Of a stretch of 64,000 bases of DNA, positions 41,410-49,826 are shown in pieces. Source of the stretch: Saccharospirillum sp043196875 (GTDB taxonomy: Bacteria; Pseudomonadota; Gammaproteobacteria; Pseudomonadales; Natronospirillaceae); NCBI RefSeq assembly GCF_043196875.1, contig NZ_JBEBMX010000009.1, forward strand, positions 1 to 64,000, read 5' to 3'. Both the position numbers and the translations under genes were made by a program. The notes below the pieces were generated by a model that had not been told where the DNA came from, did no database searches, and worked only from the letters and a program-made list of their open reading frames with translations. Within the stretch, counting starts at the first letter, position 1; the number at the start of each line of letters is the position of its first letter.

Positions 41410-43083
41410 ATGTTTATTGACCAGATGACCCTTTTCATCCTGGCCGAAGTAGCGGTGGTCTACTTCATTATTACCGTCTTTCTGTTTTTCCGGGGGCGGC
41501 TCTACCACGTACTGGTGGCCATCCTTAAAGAGATGCGCTGGGAAAAGCTGCGTCGCCAGCAGGAACGTCAGCAGGAAATCGCCGAGCTGCGCGCCAAGAA
41601 CAGAAAGCTGACCACCGAATTCGAGGTGGTTAAGCGCACCGCCGAATCGGCCGGCAAAACCATCCCGGAACAGCTGCGCGACCGCGTCGACCAACTCAGC
41701 GAGGACGCCCGTCAGGAAGGCACCGACCCGGACGAACCACCCGGTGCCGACCCCGCCGAGCAGCTCAACTGGATGCGTCGGCGCATTCTCGAACTCGAAC
41801 AACAATTGCTCTCCGGTGATATCGACGAAGAGATGTGGCAGGAAAAAGCCGGCGATACGTTACGCGAACTGGGCGTCGAACCCGGTTCCAGCAACCGCAA
41901 AGAACTGGCGAGTGAAGAACTGCGCAGCGAACAGTTGGAAAAAGACCTCAAGCAATATCGCAATCAATATGAGGCCGCCAAAGACCGCATTTCCTTCCTG
42001 GAAAAAGAAGTCGAAGAGTTTAAGAGCATCGATCTGTCCTCCGAACGGCTGATGGAAAAACCGGAACCCGGCCAGTACGCCGACGAGCTTTACCAGTTGC
42101 GTTGCGACAAGTTCGACATGCAGGAATCCATCAATCAGCTGCGCCTGAAGCTGCAACAGATGAATCCCAACTCAGCGGAATTCGATCAGGCGCAGAAACA
42201 GCAGATGCAGAACATGGAGCGTTATATCAAAGACGCCGACGTCACCATGAATCTGATGGAAAAAGAAATGGAGGCCGCCCAGCAGGCCAAGAACGAATTG
42301 GATGAAGAAGTTCGTGAACTGCGCGCCAAGATGGCGAGCCTGAAAGACAAAAGCGAAGACGGCAATCCGGTCAACCGCGACAACGTCGATCAACTGTCAG
42401 CCAATACCAACAAACAGGCTGAGTCGGTTTCCAACCTGCGTGATTCTCTGGATCAACTGCGCAGCGGTGGAGATCGCGAGCAGGTTGCCGAATACCAGGA
42501 GGCGGAAATCGGTCGCCTGGAATTGCTGGTCCGTGACACCCAATCCTGTGTCAGCGTGTTGGAAATGGAACTGGAACAGGCGCAACTCGCCATTGGCAAT
42601 TTGAACGAACGCGAACAAGAGCTGCTGCGCCAGTTGGCAGAACGTCCCGAAGCGGACGAAGCCGATGATGCGTCGCTGCCGCCCATGCCGGAGCATTTGA
42701 AAGCGCTCAGCGCCGAACAGAAAGAAGTGCTGATTAAACTGCGTAAAACCGCCAACGACGTGCGCAAGGACGATGCCGATATCAGCTCACTTGCCGATCA
42801 GCAGGAAGCGGAAATCGATCAGTTGCAAAAACTATTGCGGCAGATGGAAAAGGCGGTTCAGCAACTGCAGGAAGACGTCGAAGAAGCCGCAGCCGCCGCG
42901 CCGGAAGCGCGTCCGGCCGACGAGCGTCCCGACAGCAGCGAGAACGTGGAAGAAATGGAATCGCTGCTGCGTCAGTTTATGAGCGACAGCCAGTCCATGT
43001 TACGTCGTTTGAAGTCACTGGAAGACGAAAACAAACGCCTCAAAGGTGGCAGCAAAGCGACCGACACCACGCCGGCGCCCTGA
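41410..43083 (+). CDS. Membrane-anchored long coiled-coil protein, unknown function
   Basis: I do not recognise a named family for this 557-residue protein. Residues ~8-29 are a single transmembrane helix (LFILAEVAVVYFIITVFLFF). A basic stretch (LKEMRWEKLRRQQERQQE) follows, and almost everything after that is a charged heptad coiled coil (LRQKEI-type repeats, e.g. LEKDLKQYRNQYEAAKDRISFLEKEVEEF). An acidic low-complexity segment interrupts it near 410-430 (PEADEADDASLPPMPEHL). The tail is basic. It starts 21 bases after flgN, so it is probably co-transcribed with flgMN. An inner-membrane scaffold or polar-positioning role for the flagellum is conceivable but unproven. Confidence 0.8.
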   Translation: MFIDQMTLFILAEVAVVYFIITVFLFFRGRLYHVLVAILKEMRWEKLRRQQERQQEIAELRAKNRKLTTEFEVVKRTAESAGKTIPEQLRDRVDQLSEDARQEGTDPDEPPGADPAEQLNWMRRRILELEQQLLSGDIDEEMWQEKAGDTLRELGVEPGSSNRKELASEELRSEQLEKDLKQYRNQYEAAKDRISFLEKEVEEFKSIDLSSERLMEKPEPGQYADELYQLRCDKFDMQESINQLRLKLQQMNPNSAEFDQAQKQQMQNMERYIKDADVTMNLMEKEMEAAQQAKNELDEEVRELRAKMASLKDKSEDGNPVNRDNVDQLSANTNKQAESVSNLRDSLDQLRSGGDREQVAEYQEAEIGRLELLVRDTQSCVSVLEMELEQAQLAIGNLNEREQELLRQLAERPEADEADDASLPPMPEHLKALSAEQKEVLIKLRKTANDVRKDDADISSLADQQEAEIDQLQKLLRQMEKAVQQLQEDVEEAAAAAPEARPADERPDSSENVEEMESLLRQFMSDSQSMLRRLKSLEDENKRLKGGSKATDTTPAP

Positions 43084-43091
43084 ACTGACAT

Positions 43092-43117
43092 TCAGGGCGT
43101 ATTGAATCTGACGCCCT
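43092..43117. terminator. Hairpin between convergent genes
   Basis: CAGGGCGT and ACGCCCTG form an 8-bp stem with a 10-nt loop, 8 bases after the coiled-coil gene and 34 bases after the LivK-like gene on the other strand. There is no clear T-tract on either side. Confidence 0.45.
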
Positions 43118-43150
43118 GATGCTCCCTGCCCTTCGTGATGTTCCCTGCCC

Positions 43151-44338
43151 TCAACGACCCACTGGCAAGGGCAATTCTTCGAAAGGAATTTCCCGCACCA
43201 GTTCAGGGATCGCCCACTCCACACCCTCTTCACTGCGCAGCCGGAAGTGATACATCGACTGCAACGCCTGATGATCTTCAGCGCGGATCAGCATGTCGCC
43301 CTTGGGCGTGTTAAACCGCATGCCTTCCAGGGTTTCGATCATATCTTCGGTGTCGGTACTGTCGGCCCGACGCAAGGCTTCAACCAGAGCGATACCCGCG
43401 GTCATGCCGCCAGCGGTAAAGATATCCGGCGGTGTACCAAAGCGCGCCAGATACTGCTCCACCAACCAATCGTTGACGCTGTTGCTGGGGTGTTCGAAGT
43501 AATAGTAATTGGCGCCTTCCAGGCCGTCGTATGCCTTGTAGCCAGCCAGCGTGGATAAGAACCCACCGTTGGCAGCCAGGCGAATGTCGTGCTGTTGCGG
43601 GTCCAGGGCGGACAGCTGAGCCAGAGGGTCACCGGCACCGGCCCAATTTACAAACACCAACCGGTCACCTTCGGCATCTTCCAAAGCCGCAAAGATGCGC
43701 TCGCTGGCAGCGCGGAAGTCATCGCTGCCGGCGGGCAGAAATTCCTGATGCACCACCTCCGCGCCAGTGCCCAGCAAGGCCTGACCGAACACAGCAAGGG
43801 TGTTGTGACCGAAGTCGTTATCCGGCGCCAGGGTGGCAATCTTCAGGCCCGGACGAGCCAGCGCCACCGCATTGGCTACCGCTTCGAGACTGGCCGAACG
43901 ACCGGTGCGGAACACATAACGATTACCACGCGACCCGGTTATGGTGTCGGCAACCGCCGGTTCGACCAGCAGAATGCGTCGGTACTGGCGCGCGACCGGC
44001 AACATCGGTATCGCCACGCTGGATGATAAAGGCCCTACGGCCATCAAGACATCGTCTTCAGCATAGGCTTCTTCCAGCAGAGAACGACCCAGCAGCGGAT
44101 CCAGACGACTGTCTTTTTCGATCACCTCAAGGGCCCGACCGTTCACGCTCATCGTGCCTTCGGTGGCGTACTCCAGACCCAGCATCAGACCGTCATGGCT
44201 CTGCTTGCCGTAGTTGGCCAAAGGCCCGGTCTTGCCATAGATATGAGCGATGCGAATGGGGTCATCCGCCCACGCCAGCGCCGACGCCAAAACCAGAGAA
44301 CAACACAGCAACACCCCTTTAACCGCCAATCTTTTCAT
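43151..44338 (-). CDS. LivK-like periplasmic substrate-binding protein, orphan
   Basis: Type I periplasmic-binding fold of the branched-chain amino acid/amide family. It has a signal peptide (MKRLAVKGVLLCCSLVLASALAWA), then IRIAHIYGKTGPLANYGKQSHDGLMLGLEYA, MAVGPLSSSVAIPMLPVARQ, IATLAPDNDFGHNTLAVFGQALL and FTAGGMTAGIALVEALRRA. The ligand cannot be told. No permease or ATPase genes are adjacent, unlike liv operons. It is divergent from a chemoreceptor, so it could be a transport component encoded elsewhere or a periplasmic sensor that presents ligand to the receptor; both are inference. Confidence 0.85.
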   Translation of the reverse strand: MKRLAVKGVLLCCSLVLASALAWADDPIRIAHIYGKTGPLANYGKQSHDGLMLGLEYATEGTMSVNGRALEVIEKDSRLDPLLGRSLLEEAYAEDDVLMAVGPLSSSVAIPMLPVARQYRRILLVEPAVADTITGSRGNRYVFRTGRSASLEAVANAVALARPGLKIATLAPDNDFGHNTLAVFGQALLGTGAEVVHQEFLPAGSDDFRAASERIFAALEDAEGDRLVFVNWAGAGDPLAQLSALDPQQHDIRLAANGGFLSTLAGYKAYDGLEGANYYYFEHPSNSVNDWLVEQYLARFGTPPDIFTAGGMTAGIALVEALRRADSTDTEDMIETLEGMRFNTPKGDMLIRAEDHQALQSMYHFRLRSEEGVEWAIPELVREIPFEELPLPVGR

Positions 44339-44669
44339 ACTGCAACTCCGTCATCGAATCGTTGAATCTGTCGTTTCACACTCGCCCTGGCACCGCACCA
44401 CAACGCTGCTGACAACGCTGGGCAGATCGCTTACCGAGCCATCAACCATCGGCCAATACCAGGACGAAAGACGATGAGCGCAGCATGAAGGACAGCTGAA
44501 TCAGCAGGCATCTTATTGACCGTGACCGCCGCTCGCAAGCGCAAGCCCCGTGGGCTGCAGGCGGACAGTGTTCGGAACATCCAAGGTATTTCAATTCAAT
44601 GAATCAGGTAAACTGTCGCTACAGTAACGACCTGTTCACCGCTTTAGTTATCCAGTTAGGAGTTCCGCC
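44339..44669. other. 331-base intergenic region between LivK-like gene and chemoreceptor
   Basis: No gene, repeat or RNA is apparent. It must hold promoters for both divergent genes. I searched for FliA (TAAAG-N14-GCCG) and sigma-54 (GGCAC-N5-TTGC) motifs and found none that convince. The last ~90 bases before the chemoreceptor are AT-richer (TTTCAATTCAATGAATCAGG), where a sigma-70 promoter could lie. Confidence 0.5.
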
Positions 44670-46688
44670 ATGAAGTTAACGGTGGTCATGAAAACGGCTC
44701 TGGGTTTTGCACTGATTCTGCTGCTGATGGTTGGCATTACAGTCTCGGCCCTGACCAACCAAGCCTCCGTTGGCGGTCTGTTCAAGACCACCACGTCCGA
44801 AGTGGTACCGCGCATGCAACAGGCCTATCGCCTGGTGATCGCACTGCAAAATGCCAATAAAGCCGTCTCCCAGCACGCCGCTGTTTCCAGCGATGAAGAC
44901 CTGGAACGCTACGAAACCGATTTCACCGAGGCCGAAGCCGAAGTGAACCGGATCCGCACCGGCCTGGCCGACAGCTTGAGCGAGAACGACCCTCTGGTGG
45001 ATCCGCTCGCTCAGGCCAACAGCACCATCAATGAAGCACTGCGCCTGGGCCAGCAACACCTGCAAACCCGCCGCACCGTACTCGACAGCCGACAGGCCTT
45101 TCTGCGCGAGTTTCAAACCCAGGGTTCGCGCTGGCTGACGTTCAGTGACGATATGAAAATTGTCGACCGGGTGCTGGAAGTGCTGGGCCAGCAGTCCACT
45201 GCCGAAGCCCGTCAGATTGGCGCCGACGCCAACTACGTACTCGACCGCATCGACCTGGTCCGTACCGGCATCAACGGTATCAACGGTCTGGCCACCGCCA
45301 GTCAGGTGCTGGCGGTGCAGGAAGATCTGGAGCGTGAACTGGAGCGTCTGGGTTCACGCATGGAACGCTTGGCGGACAGCAACGCCATCATCCACCGTTA
45401 TCTGTCGACCTATGTCGAACTGCTGCAAACCGCGGTTTCGGGCGACACCGGCACCCTGACGCTTTATTTGTCCGCCTTGCGTGCTGAGGAACTGTCCAGC
45501 CGCGAGCTGGCGGTGCTGGCCGACACCGTTAACAGTGGAGTACGCAGCCTGGGACTGGTGACCTCGGCCTTAAGCGAGCAAAGCGAAACGCTGCGCCAGC
45601 AAGGCAACAGCGCCAACGAACGCGCCAGCCTGATTGTGCTGGGCGTGCTGGTGGTGTCGCTGGTCATTGCCGTAGCCATCATGATGTCGCTGATTCGCAG
45701 TATTCGCCGACCGCTGAAGACCATTACCGATTTACTCGGCGCGGTGTCCGAAGGCGATTTGTCGCAGCAGATGACGGTGCGTTCGGCCGACGAGTTCGGC
45801 CAGATCGGTCGTGGCATCAATGCCTTGATCGAACACACCCGCCTGATTGTCAGTGACATTAAGAACACCTCCAAAGAGATCGCCTCGGTCTCGCATCAGG
45901 TCTCAGAAACCACTCGCTCGAGCTCGCAAAAACTGCAGCAGCAAAAAGACCAGTCAGCGTCCATCGCCACGGCGGCGACCGAGCTGACCTCGTCCGCCAG
46001 CGACATTTCCGACCATTCCGACAACACCCTCGAGCGCGTCCAGGCGGTACACAATTCGGCCGCTCAAGGCCAGCGCAATATGGCGGCCAGCCAGCAGGAA
46101 ATCACCCAGCTGGTTAACGACCTGACCGAAGCCAGCGAGGTGGTGAACAATCTGCAGGAAGAATCGAAGAGCATTGGCACCATCCTGGAAGTGATTCAGG
46201 ACATCGCCGAGCAAACCAACCTGCTGGCGCTGAACGCCGCCATCGAAGCAGCCCGTGCCGGTGAGCAAGGCCGAGGTTTTGCTGTCGTTGCCGATGAAGT
46301 CCGTACCCTGGCGAGCCGTACGCAGAGCTCGACTGAAGAAATCTACGAGATGATTGAACGCCTGCAGACGCGCGCCAATTCAGCGGTCGAACTGATGACC
46401 CACAACCGCGAACGGGTCGACCAGGTGGTTAACCGCACCAGCGAAGCCGACCATTCGCTGCAGGACATTCTCACGGCGCTGAATGACATCACCGAGATGA
46501 GTCAGCACATTGCCGAGGGCACCAGCGCCCAGCGCGCCACCGCCGACGAAGTGGCGCGTTCGATCGAAGCCATTGCCGAACTGTCGGATGCGATTTACTC
46601 CAACGCCTCGCGTAACGGCGCGACTTTCGAACGGCTTAACAATTTGGTAGAGCAACAGAACAAGGCCGTCAGCCGGTTTCAGTACTGA
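44670..46688 (+). CDS. Methyl-accepting chemotaxis protein
   Basis: Transmembrane chemoreceptor of 672 residues. TM1 is at ~8-28 (LGFALILLLMVGITVSAL). A helical periplasmic sensor follows (~30-315, about 285 residues, larger than a four-helix bundle). TM2 is at ~318-340 (LIVLGVLVVSLVIAVAIMMSLI), then a HAMP domain (RSIRRPLKTITDLLGAVSEGDLSQQM). The signalling domain has the invariant tip IAEQTNLLALNAAIEAARAGEQGRGFAVVADEVRTLA. It ends SRFQY with no NWETF pentapeptide, so CheR must act without tethering. The ligand is not predictable from sequence; the divergent LivK-like protein is a candidate partner. Confidence 0.92.
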   Translation: MKLTVVMKTALGFALILLLMVGITVSALTNQASVGGLFKTTTSEVVPRMQQAYRLVIALQNANKAVSQHAAVSSDEDLERYETDFTEAEAEVNRIRTGLADSLSENDPLVDPLAQANSTINEALRLGQQHLQTRRTVLDSRQAFLREFQTQGSRWLTFSDDMKIVDRVLEVLGQQSTAEARQIGADANYVLDRIDLVRTGINGINGLATASQVLAVQEDLERELERLGSRMERLADSNAIIHRYLSTYVELLQTAVSGDTGTLTLYLSALRAEELSSRELAVLADTVNSGVRSLGLVTSALSEQSETLRQQGNSANERASLIVLGVLVVSLVIAVAIMMSLIRSIRRPLKTITDLLGAVSEGDLSQQMTVRSADEFGQIGRGINALIEHTRLIVSDIKNTSKEIASVSHQVSETTRSSSQKLQQQKDQSASIATAATELTSSASDISDHSDNTLERVQAVHNSAAQGQRNMAASQQEITQLVNDLTEASEVVNNLQEESKSIGTILEVIQDIAEQTNLLALNAAIEAARAGEQGRGFAVVADEVRTLASRTQSSTEEIYEMIERLQTRANSAVELMTHNRERVDQVVNRTSEADHSLQDILTALNDITEMSQHIAEGTSAQRATADEVARSIEAIAELSDAIYSNASRNGATFERLNNLVEQQNKAVSRFQY

Positions 46689-46718
46689 TCCAACTGACAG
46701 CGTCGACAAGCGATAAAC

Positions 46719-46759
46719 AAAAAAAACCGGCGTAAGGACTTTTCCCTACGCCGGTTTTT
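46719..46759. terminator. Bidirectional terminator between chemoreceptor and fpr
   Basis: A-run, AAACCGGCGTA stem, short loop, TACGCCGGTTT and T-run. Symmetrical, between convergent genes. Confidence 0.9.
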
Positions 46760-46774
46760 CGTCAGCGGTCGAGG

Positions 46775-47548
46775 TTATTTTTCGACAAAGGCCCGCTCGA
46801 TCACATACTCACCAATGTTACCGGCACGGGTTTCTTTAAAGCCCCAGCTGTCGAGAATATCAGTGGTGTCTTTAAGCATGGCCGGGCTGCCGCAGAGCAT
46901 AAAGCGGTCGTCTTCCAGTGACGGCTTAGGCAAACCCAGATCGTCAAACAGCTTGCCGCTGGTCATCAAGTCGGTCAGGCGACCCTGGTTGCGGAATTCC
47001 TCGCGGGTGACGGTCGGGTAATACAGCAGTTTGCCGTCGATCATCTCACCGAAAAATTCGTTGTTCGGCAAGTCACTGATCATGTCCTGATACGCCAGTT
47101 CAGACACCTGGCGCACGCCGTGGGTCAGAATCACGCGGTCGAACTGCTCGTAGATTTCCGGGTCTTTAATGATGCTCAAGAACGGCGCCAAACCGGTGCC
47201 AGTAGACAGCAACCAGAGGTTTTTACCGGGCAGCAGATGATCGGTCACCAGGGTACCGGTCGGTTTACGACCGACATAGATTTCGTCTCCCGGTTTGATG
47301 TTTTGCAACTGAGACGTCAACGGACCGTCCGGTACCTTGATGCTGAAAAACTCCAGCTCTTCTTCATAGTTGGCACTGGCAATGGAATAGGCCCGCAGCA
47401 AAGGACGACCGCCGTCCTGCTCCAGCCCGATCATGGTGAAATAGCCGTTCTTAAAGCGGAAACCCGGATCCCGGCTGGTGGTAAAGCTGAACAGGGTGTC
47501 GTTCCAATGCCGAACACTGGTGACGGTTTCGATATTCAAATTCGACAT
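46775..47548 (-). CDS. fpr: Ferredoxin/flavodoxin-NADP+ reductase
   Basis: FAD enzyme exchanging electrons between NADPH and ferredoxin or flavodoxin, often in oxidative stress defence. The 257 residues show the FAD motif RAYSIAS (~52), the NADPH-binding STGTGLAPFLSI (~110), MLCGSPAMLKDT (~225), and the C-terminal AFVEK typical of bacterial subclass I Fpr. It is divergent from a LysR gene similar to FinR, the known Fpr activator in Pseudomonas. Confidence 0.93.
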   Translation of the reverse strand: MSNLNIETVTSVRHWNDTLFSFTTSRDPGFRFKNGYFTMIGLEQDGGRPLLRAYSIASANYEEELEFFSIKVPDGPLTSQLQNIKPGDEIYVGRKPTGTLVTDHLLPGKNLWLLSTGTGLAPFLSIIKDPEIYEQFDRVILTHGVRQVSELAYQDMISDLPNNEFFGEMIDGKLLYYPTVTREEFRNQGRLTDLMTSGKLFDDLGLPKPSLEDDRFMLCGSPAMLKDTTDILDSWGFKETRAGNIGEYVIERAFVEK

Positions 47549-47607
47549 AAGAACCTCTAAAAAATTAATAACGAGTTATATGAATGACACTATACGCAGC
47601 GCGAGCT

Positions 47608-47633
47608 TATCGGCAAAATGATTATTTCCGATA
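47608..47633. promoter_or_regulatory. Candidate FinR operator between fpr and finR
   Basis: TATCGG-N14-CCGATA is a 6-bp inverted repeat in the AT-rich 106-base intergenic region. Its shape (T-N11-A inside a dyad) is as expected for a LysR-type site. It lies 22 bases before the regulator's ATG. Confidence 0.5.
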
Positions 47634-47654
47634 TATTTAATTGGTTTTACCAAT

Positions 47655-48536
47655 ATGAAATTCACGCTGCGTCAACTCCAGGTCTTTCTGGCGACCGCAC
47701 ACTACGAAAACATCAGTCGCGCGGCGGCCAGCCTGCATATGTCCCAGTCCGCGGCATCCGGTGCGCTGCGCGAATTCGAAACGCTGTACGGCGTGCGCCT
47801 GTTCGAACGGGCCGGCAAGCGACTCAAGCTCAATGAAGTGGGTCGCCAGTTGTGGCCGCGGGTCGAAGCACTACTGGAACAGGCCGACCAACTGGAAGCC
47901 GACCTGACCGGTCATCACGACCTGGGGCGGCTTAAAGTGGGGGCAACCCTGACCATTGGCAACTACCTGGCGGTGCAATTAATGGCGCAATACAAGGCCA
48001 CCCAACCCAATGCCCGCGTCACTCTGGAAGTAGCTAACACCCGCGCCATCGCCGACCGGGTGCTTACCTTCGATCTGGACCTGGGCATGATCGAAGGCGA
48101 GATCAACCATCCGGACCTGGAAGTAACCCCCTGGCGTTCTGATGAACTGGTGATCTTCTGCGCTCCGGATCATCCACTGGCTAACGCTGGCCCGTTAACC
48201 GACGACCAGCTGATAACCCAACCCTGGATCGTACGCGAACCGGGATCCGGCACCCGCCAAACCTTTGAGCGCGGTATGCATGGTTTATTAAGCAAGCTGG
48301 AAATCACCCTGGAACTGGAACATACCGAGGCGATAAAACGGGCTGTCGAGGCAGGTTTGGGCATGGCCTGCCTGTCGCGTGTGTGCCTTGAAGACGCTTT
48401 TAAACGCGGCACGCTGGTGCCTTTAGCTGTGCCCCAACGCGACTTCAAACGCGACTTTTATTTTGTATTGCATGCCCAGAAGTTCCGCAGTCCGGGCATT
48501 CAACATTGGCTGGAGCTTTGTAAAGACGCCTGCTAG
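47655..48536 (+). CDS. finR: LysR-family regulator, FinR-like
   Basis: The N-terminal winged helix-turn-helix is clear (FTLRQLQVFLATAHYENISRAAASLHMSQSAASGALREFETLYGVRLFERAGKRLKLNEVG). It is followed by a LysR substrate domain (~90-293; LKVGATLTIGNYLAVQLMAQY, RVTLEVANTRAIADRVL, GLGMACLSRVCLEDAF). Sequence and the divergent position to fpr match FinR of Pseudomonas, which activates fpr under superoxide and osmotic stress. The symbol rests on this synteny. Confidence 0.82.
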   Translation: MKFTLRQLQVFLATAHYENISRAAASLHMSQSAASGALREFETLYGVRLFERAGKRLKLNEVGRQLWPRVEALLEQADQLEADLTGHHDLGRLKVGATLTIGNYLAVQLMAQYKATQPNARVTLEVANTRAIADRVLTFDLDLGMIEGEINHPDLEVTPWRSDELVIFCAPDHPLANAGPLTDDQLITQPWIVREPGSGTRQTFERGMHGLLSKLEITLELEHTEAIKRAVEAGLGMACLSRVCLEDAFKRGTLVPLAVPQRDFKRDFYFVLHAQKFRSPGIQHWLELCKDAC

Positions 48537-48612
48537 GGTGGCCTGACGGGTGTTCAAAAAACACCCGCCTCGCAAGGTTGCGAGGTTTCCCAATCAGAAC
48601 GAGGAAGCTGTT

Positions 48613-49152
48613 ATGACGTACCTACGTTGGGGTCTGATCGCCGGGATGCTGTTGCTGACAGGCTGTACTTCCCTTCCCTCTCCAAACGAAACCGATGGCG
48701 GCATGCTGGCCTTCCCGATGGAAGTGCGCGGTGTCGGCACCTTTTACTATGTTTATGAATTTACCGTCTTCGAACACGATACCGATATCGAAGTTGATCG
48801 CATTCAACTGAGTCCGGCCAGCGGTATTCATGTCCGTACTTTCGGGCCATATGAGCCCGGCGCATATTATCTTGGTGTCCAAACCACCCGAGTGAAATCA
48901 TCCCCTTCGATGAGTTTTCAATACAAACCCAACCCTCGTGAAATCTATATCCCCTTTGCCATTGAAGAAGATACCATCACCATTTTGAACACCAAGCTGG
49001 TGGTACATAAGCGACCCAGAAGTGGCGGCGGCTTTAGCACGAGCAATCGTCGTCGTGCTTTAACTGAGGACATTCAGGCTGAGGCAATGACCGAGCTCAG
49101 GGCGATGGATGAAGCCGGACTTTGGCAAATAAATCCCGCTATTCCTGAATAA
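48613..49152 (+). CDS. Lipoprotein of unknown function, tandem copy 1
   Basis: 179-residue lipoprotein with lipobox LLTGC (Cys19). The mature part has a beta-rich pattern: GGMLAFPMEVRGVGTFYYVYEFTVF, VRTFGPYEPGAYYLGVQTTR, REIYIPFAIEEDTITILNTKLVVHK. The ATG at 48613 follows GAGGA. The upstream in-frame start would put a basic tail before the signal peptide. The next gene is a paralogue. No known family comes to mind. Confidence 0.8.
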   Translation: MTYLRWGLIAGMLLLTGCTSLPSPNETDGGMLAFPMEVRGVGTFYYVYEFTVFEHDTDIEVDRIQLSPASGIHVRTFGPYEPGAYYLGVQTTRVKSSPSMSFQYKPNPREIYIPFAIEEDTITILNTKLVVHKRPRSGGGFSTSNRRRALTEDIQAEAMTELRAMDEAGLWQINPAIPE

Positions 49153-49245
49153 AATTCCTGAACAGTTAACAGCCATGGCTCTGCAAGCGAACAGCGGTGA
49201 ACAGAGCATCATCGTGCCCGCTGCTATCACTACAAGGACACGCCT

Positions 49246-49785
49246 ATGAGACCTATACATACCCTGCTATTGGTAATAACGCTGACACTGTCGGCCTGTG
49301 CAACCCTGCCAGCGCCCAGTGACACAACCGGTGGCATGCTCGCCTTTCCGATGCAGGTTTCCAGCGAATCGGGTGGCCGGTTTTATTACACCTACGAATT
49401 TCAGGTATTTCGTACTGGAGAAGAAGGCGTTGTCGACCGAATCATTCTGGATCCAACCCTGAACAAAAGAGTCGCAACCTTCGGCCCCTACCCGGTTGGT
49501 GAGTATTACTTGGGCATTCAAACAACCTGGCCCAAACAATCACAAACACTTAGGTTTTCTTACAACCCAAAACCGAGGCGAGTCTTCTACGCTTTCACCA
49601 TCGAAGAAGACACCATCACGGTATTAAACAATACCATGACGGTTCACAAGAATAGGGATCGCAGTACCAGCTCCCTGGTAATCCCCTCCACCAGAGAGAC
49701 ACAGGCAGACGCTGTGGCTCAGCTGCGCGCTGAAGATGGAGTTGGTTTATGGCAATTAAAAACGCTGTACCCGATTGAAGAATGA
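49246..49785 (+). CDS. Lipoprotein of unknown function, tandem copy 2
   Basis: 179-residue paralogue of the preceding lipoprotein: the same GGMLAFPMQV, FYYTYEFQVF, ATFGPYPVGEYYLGIQTTW, FTIEEDTITVLNNTMTVHK order. The lipobox is SAC (Cys19). Codons and linker regions have diverged, so the duplication is not recent. A terminator follows directly. Confidence 0.82.
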   Translation: MRPIHTLLLVITLTLSACATLPAPSDTTGGMLAFPMQVSSESGGRFYYTYEFQVFRTGEEGVVDRIILDPTLNKRVATFGPYPVGEYYLGIQTTWPKQSQTLRFSYNPKPRRVFYAFTIEEDTITVLNNTMTVHKNRDRSTSSLVIPSTRETQADAVAQLRAEDGVGLWQLKTLYPIEE

Positions 49786-49788
49786 ATT

Positions 49789-49814
49789 AAAAAAGGGCCT
49801 TCTGGCCCTTTTTT
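49789..49814. terminator. Bidirectional terminator after lipoprotein pair
   Basis: AAAAAAGGGCC-TTCT-GGCCCTTTTTT, a perfect 11-bp stem with a tetraloop. It serves the lipoprotein gene and the convergent thiolase gene. Confidence 0.92.
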
Positions 49815-49826
49815 AACAACTCTGTT

